Of a stretch of 64,000 bases of DNA, positions 58,601 to 64,000 are shown piece by piece. This DNA comes from Ceratothoa steindachneri. Taxonomy: Eukaryota; Arthropoda; Malacostraca; Isopoda; Cymothoidae. The notes below the pieces were generated by a model that worked only from the letters and a program-made list of their open reading frames with translations, was not told the origin of the DNA and searched no databases. Numbering within the stretch: the stretch's first letter is position 1; each line of letters starts with the position of its first letter. The DNA is taken from positions 139,558,355 through 139,622,354 of the forward strand of contig OZ018324.1 in NCBI GenBank assembly GCA_963969495.1, given 5' to 3'. The translations under genes were made by a program, and so were the position numbers.

Positions 58601-59835
58601 AGAAGATTTGGTTGCTTTTGATGCAGATATTTGAGTGAGCACGCCCAAAATTTTCTTCTGATGAGACTCAATGTGTGTTTCTGCCATGTCTTTCAAGAAC
58701 GCTCGTGGTCAGTTGACCCCGTTTATTTCACCAAAATAACAAAACTGCTGGAGAACATCTGGAAGGGTAATTCATACACTCTTACCCTGCATCCCAGTGA
58801 GGAACTCTTTCCTGTAAAGTTTGTTTCAAAAACGAAAGATGGAAAACTCATGAATTTTCTGGTTAAGAAGAAATTTTAGGAACTTTGGCTGGACCATATA
58901 TAAGAGAGGAAATGTTAATGTTTAATAGTGAATACAGGCTTGTATATAAATAGATATATATCATTTATCCAAAAAACATAATCATAATTAAAGTTTATAA
59001 GGGCAGCTCAGAAAAATGTGATGACGCTAAGGTGAAAAGTCTGGTAGCCAAGCCGTATTTCCTCCGGCAAACATTAGCCCTGACAAAGCAAACCTCGTAG
59101 TTTGGGGCATGGGTGGCATACACTACACTAGATCTCATCCAGGGCAAGGATGCCCATGATACACCTAACATCCCTTTGCAAATGCGGAAAAGGTGTGAAG
59201 AAAAAAGGCATGATTAACAAATCACTGAACCCAACCGGAGACAAAAGCAAGAGAGGTAAACTCCCCCATAATGACACCTGAAAATCTAAATCTACAATTT
59301 AAACTTCGTCAGAGTTTTCTCCTCTCGCTCTCCTTCTCTATCTCCCTCCTTTTACTTTCTCTCCCTTCCCTTGTAATAAAAATATTTTCGACCAATAGAT
59401 TATCCCTCCTTCCTTATTTCGTCAATCTGACCTTCTTTCGTCTGTTTAATACTATTTGTCTGTCTATTTTTTCAGGTATTTTGCATCTCATTGTGTTTAA
59501 GGATCTGCCCGCATTGTTTAGAGTTGTGATGTTGATATCCGATAGTTAGCTGGTTGATGGAAAAGCGTCAGCGCGCCCGCACATTCTCGTTTTATGTTTG
59601 CCATTGTAGATCTTCCTAATGAGGTTTTGCCACTTGCCCCCTATTTGAAATTGGATGAGATGGAAGCATATTTTAGAGGTGTGGGATCAAGAGGATAGTT
59701 TCTTTGATTATACTCCCCTGCCCGTTATTGTGTTTAGTAGGGTCTTTTTGTCGGTTAAAATTTTTCAAAGTAAAATGCATATATTCATGAGTAGAACCTT
59801 ACGCAGGGTTCATTTGTTTTCAAAAACTAATAATA
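55674..59835. other. AT-rich sequence between the two LTR elements; no assigned gene
   Basis: Mostly AT-rich. Contains a candidate small exon (56430-56497, listed separately) and a short GGAA repeat at about 57576-57592. Unassigned open stretches occur (57643-57846, 58631-58879, 59271-59549), the last being a CT-rich stretch. An open frame at 59655-60026 runs across the left boundary of LTR element 2 and is therefore not one gene. Confidence 0.4.
56430..56497 (+). other. Candidate small exon
   Basis: 68 bp between a pyrimidine-rich TTGCTTTTAG acceptor and a GTAAGTGACTG donor. An ATG in it starts MTNHLHTPSGRPEGRSSSTP, Ser/Pro-rich. No neighbouring exon was recognised, so this could be chance. 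Confidence 0.25.
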
Positions 59836-59840
59836 GCCTC
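59836..59840. other. Left target-site duplication of LTR element 2
   Basis: GCCTC immediately before TGTAGGGG, identical to GCCTC at 63333-63337 immediately after the right LTR end. Confidence 0.7.
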
Positions 59841-61308
59841 TGTAGGGGAATCGTCACTTTCGCCCCCCCCTCCTCACCGTTTACTTGTGTTGCAGTCACA
59901 AGGCGGTTACCGCAAAGACATCCGCCCCAGGCATTGGCGGGTCCAGTGCGTAACCGCAGCGTTGCACCTTTCGGCGCCATGAAAGACCCTAAAGGTCAAA
60001 ATGCAAGATCTCTCCAAGGAGAGTGAGATCCAGTTTCACGTCAAATAAGAAATTGGAGACGTGTTTCTCCCAAGCTCGAAGGCTAACGAGAAGCCGATGT
60101 AAGACTCGGTGGGAAAAACCGTTGGGCATAAGAAACCTCCTGGGGCCGTCCTCAAGCCCCTCTTTCCCCGTACCACTCCGACAGTGGGGTGACAAGGTAT
60201 AAATGAAGAACCTTGAGGAAAATCCAGGTAGTATACGTCAGTCTCTAGGTGACGAAGTCCTCGGAACAAAACCAAGCTACCGAGACTAGAGAGGTAGTTT
60301 ACTTGGGTCGCCAGACCAAGAAGTACCCTGCAAGAGAGGCAGGGCTACCTTCCTTAAGGGGCTTGGAAGCAGCTTATCCTCTAGCTAGTCCCTGGTTATC
60401 AAACCAAACATTAAGTTAACTTTTTTAAGTTCAACTTACTCTCGCCAGAGACACTCCTCATATCCTGCTGCATCTTAAACACCAGGGGTATTCCTCGTCC
60501 TTGAGGAATTAAGAAAAGAAGAAGGAAAAGGCTGCCCATCGAGCCCGTTATTCGGTGGCCACACTGAACTCATAAGTTAACTTGGTTGAGGAACCAAGTT
60601 CAACTTATTCTCGTCAGAGAAACCCTCCTCCGTTATACTCACCCTTGAGGAAGACTGGAACTAAGAAGAAGCTCATCCTCGAGCTAGTTCCTGGTTACCA
60701 AACCGAACTTTAAGTAACTTATTCTCGTCAGAGAAACCGCGTCTCATCGATCCTTGACCTTGAAGAAGACCCTCCCCGAGTTCAGTCCTCGTCCATGAGG
60801 AATTAAGTAACGAAGGAGAAAAGTTTCCCCTCGAGCTCATTACTCGGTGGTCACACCGCACTCCAAGTTAACTTGGTTTAAGAACCAAGTTCGACTCACT
60901 CTCGCCAGAGAGACCACGACTACCTTGGTGCTGATTCAAGCACCGTAAGCCCCCCCCCCGGAATACCGTGTGGACCCCCCAGCTGCGACGCTGGCCAAAA
61001 GGAAAGTGTGATCTCGCCCATCTACATCTGGCCAGATGGCACGCGTCGTGAGTCAATAACATTTTAGAGGGTCAAAATAATTGAATTAATTTATGTTTAT
61101 GATAATATTCAGAGTATTGATGTAGTTAATGTTTAGATGTTGTGCATTCAATGGTTTAAGTTAAAATATAAGTTTATTTCGGGATTATTGCTCGTTTCTC
61201 TTATATCCTTACGTGTTTCGGAACGGCTCTGTTCTTTAAGATATTCAGATATCAATATATTAGCACTCTCAGCACTCTTAGAACAAAAAGGGGGGGCATT
61301 CTACGACA
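59841..61308 (+). repeat. 5' LTR of element 2
   Basis: About 1468 bp, TGTAGGGG to CTACGACA, GC-rich in its first 1.2 kb and AT-rich in its last 0.25 kb. It contains a TATAAAT at about 60198, tandem hairpin repeats (60220-60910) and a C-run near 60950. Only its last ~55 bp (61249-61308) are recognisable in the right LTR. The left boundary is inferred from the TG start plus the target duplication. Confidence 0.65.
60220..60915 (+). repeat. Hairpin-bearing tandem repeats inside the LTR of element 2
   Basis: A CTCG(T/C)CAGAGA core recurs at about 60437, 60612, 60724 and 60901, spaced 175, 112 and 177 bp, i.e. a higher-order unit of about 287-289 bp made of two related parts. Each full unit contains AACTTGGTT-loop-AACCAAGTT, a 9-bp perfect stem with a 4-base loop (GAGG at about 60578-60599, TAAG at about 60870-60891). 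It also holds a TCCTCGTCC(T/A)TGAGGA hairpin (about 60494 and 60795). Related GAGCTAGTTCCTGGTTA and CTAGCTAGTCCCTGGTTA segments lie at about 60682 and 60382. Confidence 0.75.
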
Positions 61309-61319
61309 TATTATAAAAG

Positions 61320-61333
61320 TGGTGTCAGGTTTG
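61320..61333 (+). promoter_or_regulatory. Primer-binding site of element 2 (tRNA-Leu-like)
   Basis: TGGTGTCAGG, identical over ten bases to the site in element 1, 11 bp past the LTR end with the spacer TATTATAAAAG. Confidence 0.6.
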
Positions 61334-61622
61334 TAGGTTTTTATTAGAAAGAACCCAGCAGTGTCTAATTAAGAAAGAGCCAACACGTAAAGCAATATCA
61401 TATCAGAAATGAGAGAATTTTTGACGAGAGGAAAATTGGTAAATTTAGGGGTGGTAACAATCTTAAGGTAAGTGGTTAGCCAAGTGGTAAATTTGTTGTC
61501 GGAGTGGTATTTCAATCAACATAGTAGTGGGATTAAGGGTAAGTTATGCTGAGCGCTACCTGGTGAGTGGTGGCATAATTACCTGACAATACAGAAAGGA
61601 AAATTCGACGGACCAACACAAA

Positions 61623-62831
61623 ATGGATCCGGTCAAAAGATTTTACCAACAAGCCCAAAGTCTGGGACTTGAAGGCACAGAAATGCATGACTACGTCATG
61701 GCAGAACTAAGAATAGATTGTGAAGAAGAAAAAAGAGTTTTGAATATGGAAGAAGAACAAGAATTAATAAAGTTGGATAGAGAAACAGAGGATATGATAA
61801 GAGAGACAAAAAGATAGTGTGAATTAATGGAAATACGGATGAAACAAAAAAGTAAAGAATCCCGAATACAGCGGAAAATAGAAATAGAGGAAAGAAGATT
61901 CTCAAGCGGAATTAAAATAAACGAAAGAATAAGACAGTTGAAAAGAGAAGCAAAAGAATTCAGAATAATGATAGAAAGGGAAGATGAGGAAAGAAGACTA
62001 AAGATAAAGCTTGAGGATGAGGAAAGAAGAAATCGACGAGAAAACGAAATAGCGAAAGCAGAACAAGAAGCCGAGGAAAGGAGAATGAAGAGGCAAAAAG
62101 AGTCGAAAGAGAGGAGAATCAAGATTAAAAAAGAAATAGATGAAAAAAGAATACAGAGGGAAAAAGAACTTGCTTAAGCTGAAAGAGTAGAGAGAGAAGA
62201 GAAGGAAAGATTGCTCGCACTCGAAAGAGCACCTATCGTGAATCTGATAGAGGTCGAGGAAGTTGGAGCTCGGCCTGAACCTAAGAAAGGACCATCGAGG
62301 GAAACCCTGCCAAATGGGGTAACGATGGAAGAAGTAGAAAGTAGGGATAGGATACCAGCAAGAGTACCAAATGGAAAACCTACGAGGAGAACCCAGCCAA
62401 ATGGGGTTATCAGGGAAAAAGTGGAAGGTAGGGTAGAGGTACGAGCAGGTGTACCTGAGGAACTACCTGCGAAGAGAATCGAGTCAAATGAGTTGACAAG
62501 GAAGGAGGAAAGAGGTGCTATTGCGATACACCCAGGTAAGAGTAGTCAAAGGGTAGACGCGGATGAGTATCCCCTACCCCTAGTAGTCTCCTCTCCGAAC
62601 GGAACGTCCACGAAGTTACCGATAATACGCCAAGTCGTAGTGAGCGCCACGCCCATTAACGACCTCGCAGTGAAAAGTTTTTTCGATCCCCCAAAGATCG
62701 AACCCAAACACGATCTTCCCGTGTACCTGGTTAAAGGAGAGCTATGGGCCTCACGCTCCCATCAGTTATGCCCCGCTGCAACAGGCCACTCTAGCCATAA
62801 TGTTCAGTTTAAAGGTAATCAAGTACCATAA
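61623..62831 (+). pseudogene. Element 2 Gag-like protein with two nonsense codons
   Basis: One frame of about 402 codons, broken only by TAG at 61815-61817 and TAA at 62175-62177. It begins MDPVKRFYQQAQSLGLEGTE and continues as a very charged Glu/Arg/Lys-rich coiled coil through about residue 190, the type of N-terminus seen in many Gypsy Gag proteins. The next part has two imperfect internal repeats around LPNGVTMEEVE and QPNGVIREKVE, then Pro-rich sequence (SFFDPPKIEPKHD). There is no zinc knuckle. The absence of other frameshifts suggests that it decayed later than element 1. Confidence 0.7.
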
Positions 62832-62839
62832 GAAGGGTA

Positions 62840-63081
62840 ATTCGAGTAGGTTGAAATACCGCTACCAATTAGTAACATACTGGGGTAGACTTAATAACCC
62901 GAACGGCCGACTCAGGTGCAGTAAAGTACTGGTATTAGAGCACCATTTTAGGATTAGCTACATCAAAGGAGCCGATAAAGTACAGCTGCTCTATAGGCAG
63001 AGACGAAATACCATGTTTTCAGTACCTAATGAGCTTGAAACCATGTTTTCACTTGACGTACGTGTTAATATTTATCGGTAG
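62840..63081 (+). pseudogene. Element 2 RNase H C-terminal remnant
   Basis: In the frame of 62800-63081: YQLVTYWGRLNNPNGRLRCS then LEHHFRISYIKGADKVQLLY. This corresponds to the 'HxPLxYL..RxxxWxLxLQxYxFxIxYIKGxDNVxADxLSR' end of Gypsy RNase H. It follows Gag after a few dozen codons, so the intervening pol is deleted. About 200 bp of AT-rich sequence then lead to the right LTR end. Confidence 0.7.
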
Positions 63082-63282
63082 GGTTTAAGTGCGCAAAAAA
63101 TTAGAAATGTAAGCAAGTAGCTTGTTTTGTTGTTTTTTATGTGGGTAATCGACGAATTAAGGTTTTGTTATTTTCATGTAAAATTGTATTGCGAGTAGGT
63201 CTAGTTCGACACATTGCCTGTGTAAACACGCACGAGGGCGCTCATGTGTAAGGAAACTTAATGTACGAGAGGGCTCAAAGAA

Positions 63283-63332
63283 ATATCAATATATTAGCAC
63301 TCTTAGAACAAAAAGGGGGGCATTCTACGACA
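63283..63332 (+). repeat. 3' end of the right LTR of element 2
   Basis: ATATCAATATATTAGCACTC, then AACAAAAAGGGGGGCATTCT and ACGACA match 61249-61308 nearly exactly; the left copy carries an extra AGCACTCTC unit and one more G. Sequence upstream of 63283 does not match the left LTR. Confidence 0.75.
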
Positions 63333-63337
63333 GCCTC

Positions 63338-64000
63338 TTTACGTAAATAAAAATGCATAAAAGAACCTAATAGATTCTGTTAAATCTGTGGCTGCTACAG
63401 ACCTGTTCGTTTGTGCGCTGTGCTCATTACTCTTAATTTGACCCCCCTCCCCTTGGTTATCAAGACAAGAAGTGGGCTTCACATGTAGTTTGTTATAATT
63501 GAGAGGAAAATTTTCGGGGTTGGACGTAAGAGCAACGAAAAGGTGTACCTCCCGGATTTTCCACGGTTTGGCGAAACCCAAAGAATCACATAACTCACTG
63601 ATATTTTTGTCTGGGCAACATTAAAGTTGTTGGTAAGGCCGGAATAATATCTTAAATCCCTCTTCTATTCGAGCTACACCACATTCTTAGCAATTTACGG
63701 TTCCATTTTTTAATGGTTATGCCTCATCTGAAGATTAAAAAGTAAATCTGATCATGATTTTCAAAATATGTTATGAAGTGTCGAAGTCTCCTTATCTAAT
63801 GCCAAACAGTCCTCAGTCCTCAGAGTTTTACTTCGGTAGAATTGAATTAATTAGCACGTCATTCGGCACTCTCCATGATGCAACGGAGCTATTAGCCTCC
63901 GGACTAAATATAAAAAATAAACATAACATATCTGCAAAAAACTCATATTTCCCAACGTGAAACCCGAATTTTGTGAACTTTGTTTTGCCGGTGAGAATCA
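63338..64000. other. Right-hand flank, nothing assigned
   Basis: No recognisable gene or repeat. Open stretches at 63339-63581 (minus) and 63754-63960 (plus) have no family resemblance. Confidence 0.4.

Larger units (their letters stand above)
59841..63332 (+). mobile_element. LTR retrotransposon 2: deletion derivative related to element 1
   Basis: About 3.49 kb, bounded by a perfect GCCTC duplication. The left LTR starts TGTAGGGG exactly where base composition jumps from AT-rich to GC-rich, and ends CTACGACA. The primer site TGGTGTCAGG lies 11 bp inside. A coiled-coil Gag with two nonsense codons is followed almost directly by an RNase H C-terminus and then by the last part of the right LTR. 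Protease, integrase and most of RT are deleted. RNase H next to the LTR, the ACGACA LTR end and the shared primer site tie it to element 1 and to the integrase-first order. The right LTR is itself truncated at its 5' side. Confidence 0.75.

Noticed and set aside
59655..60026. 123-codon plus-strand protein
   Set aside because: It crosses the GCCTC target duplication and the TGTAGGGG start of LTR element 2, so it joins unrelated sequence.

Overview
This window looks like repeat-rich, AT-rich animal nuclear DNA, most likely invertebrate and perhaps arthropod or crustacean. That rests on the mix of mobile elements (CR1/L2-like and Jockey-like LINEs, a Penelope-like element, mariner/IS630-like and hAT/ZBED-like transposases, Mag-like and Gmr1-like Gypsy elements) and on the huge purine-rich microsatellites. 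It is inference only; no species-diagnostic gene is present. I found no convincing intact cellular gene and no rRNA, tRNA or CRISPR array. Nearly every recognisable protein fragment is a decayed mobile-element gene with stops and frameshifts.

Layout. 1-2.9 kb: minus-strand LINE remnants (endonuclease, linker, ORF1-like). 4.4-5.2 kb: GA-rich tract. 6.1-6.9 kb: mariner/IS630-like transposase remnant (minus). 7.5-14.3 kb: four 5'-truncated LINE copies, all on the minus strand, alternating head to tail with GA tracts (TC tails on the element's sense strand). 14.3-15.3 kb: Penelope-like remnant (plus), then a pure (TA)n array and a hAT/ZBED-like remnant (minus). 17.9-18.1 and 20.3-20.8 kb: short tandem repeats. 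23.2-25.3 kb: a decayed, apparently intron-containing gene (minus). 27.6-28.4 kb: hAT C-terminus with its 3' terminal inverted repeat. 28.4-32.5 kb: a degenerate Jockey-like LINE (plus). 33.2-36.8 kb: a degenerate Mag-like Gypsy element in the ordinary order PR-RT-RH-IN. 38.9-39.9 kb: another LINE RT fragment. 40.7-41.6 kb: GA tract. 42.7-46.8 kb: duplicated non-coding blocks. 48.0-48.8 kb: a fragment of an unnamed conserved protein family.

The most informative objects are two LTR retrotransposons. The first (48827-55668) has two ~1.15-kb LTRs, a near-perfect target duplication and a broken gag, and its integrase lies UPSTREAM of RT and RNase H, as in Copia and the Gmr1-like branch of Gypsy. 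The second (59841-63332) has a perfect 5-bp target duplication, a coiled-coil gag with two nonsense codons, and an RNase H remnant next to the 3' LTR end, which agrees with the same unusual order. Both end their LTRs in ACGACA and share an offset primer-binding site, TGGTGTCAGG. The 5' LTR of the second element carries tandem repeats built around conserved short hairpins. The other strong observation is the LINE/TC-tail chain at 7.5-14.3 kb, whose copies share a 3'-end motif; two of them share a 3' UTR stem-loop.
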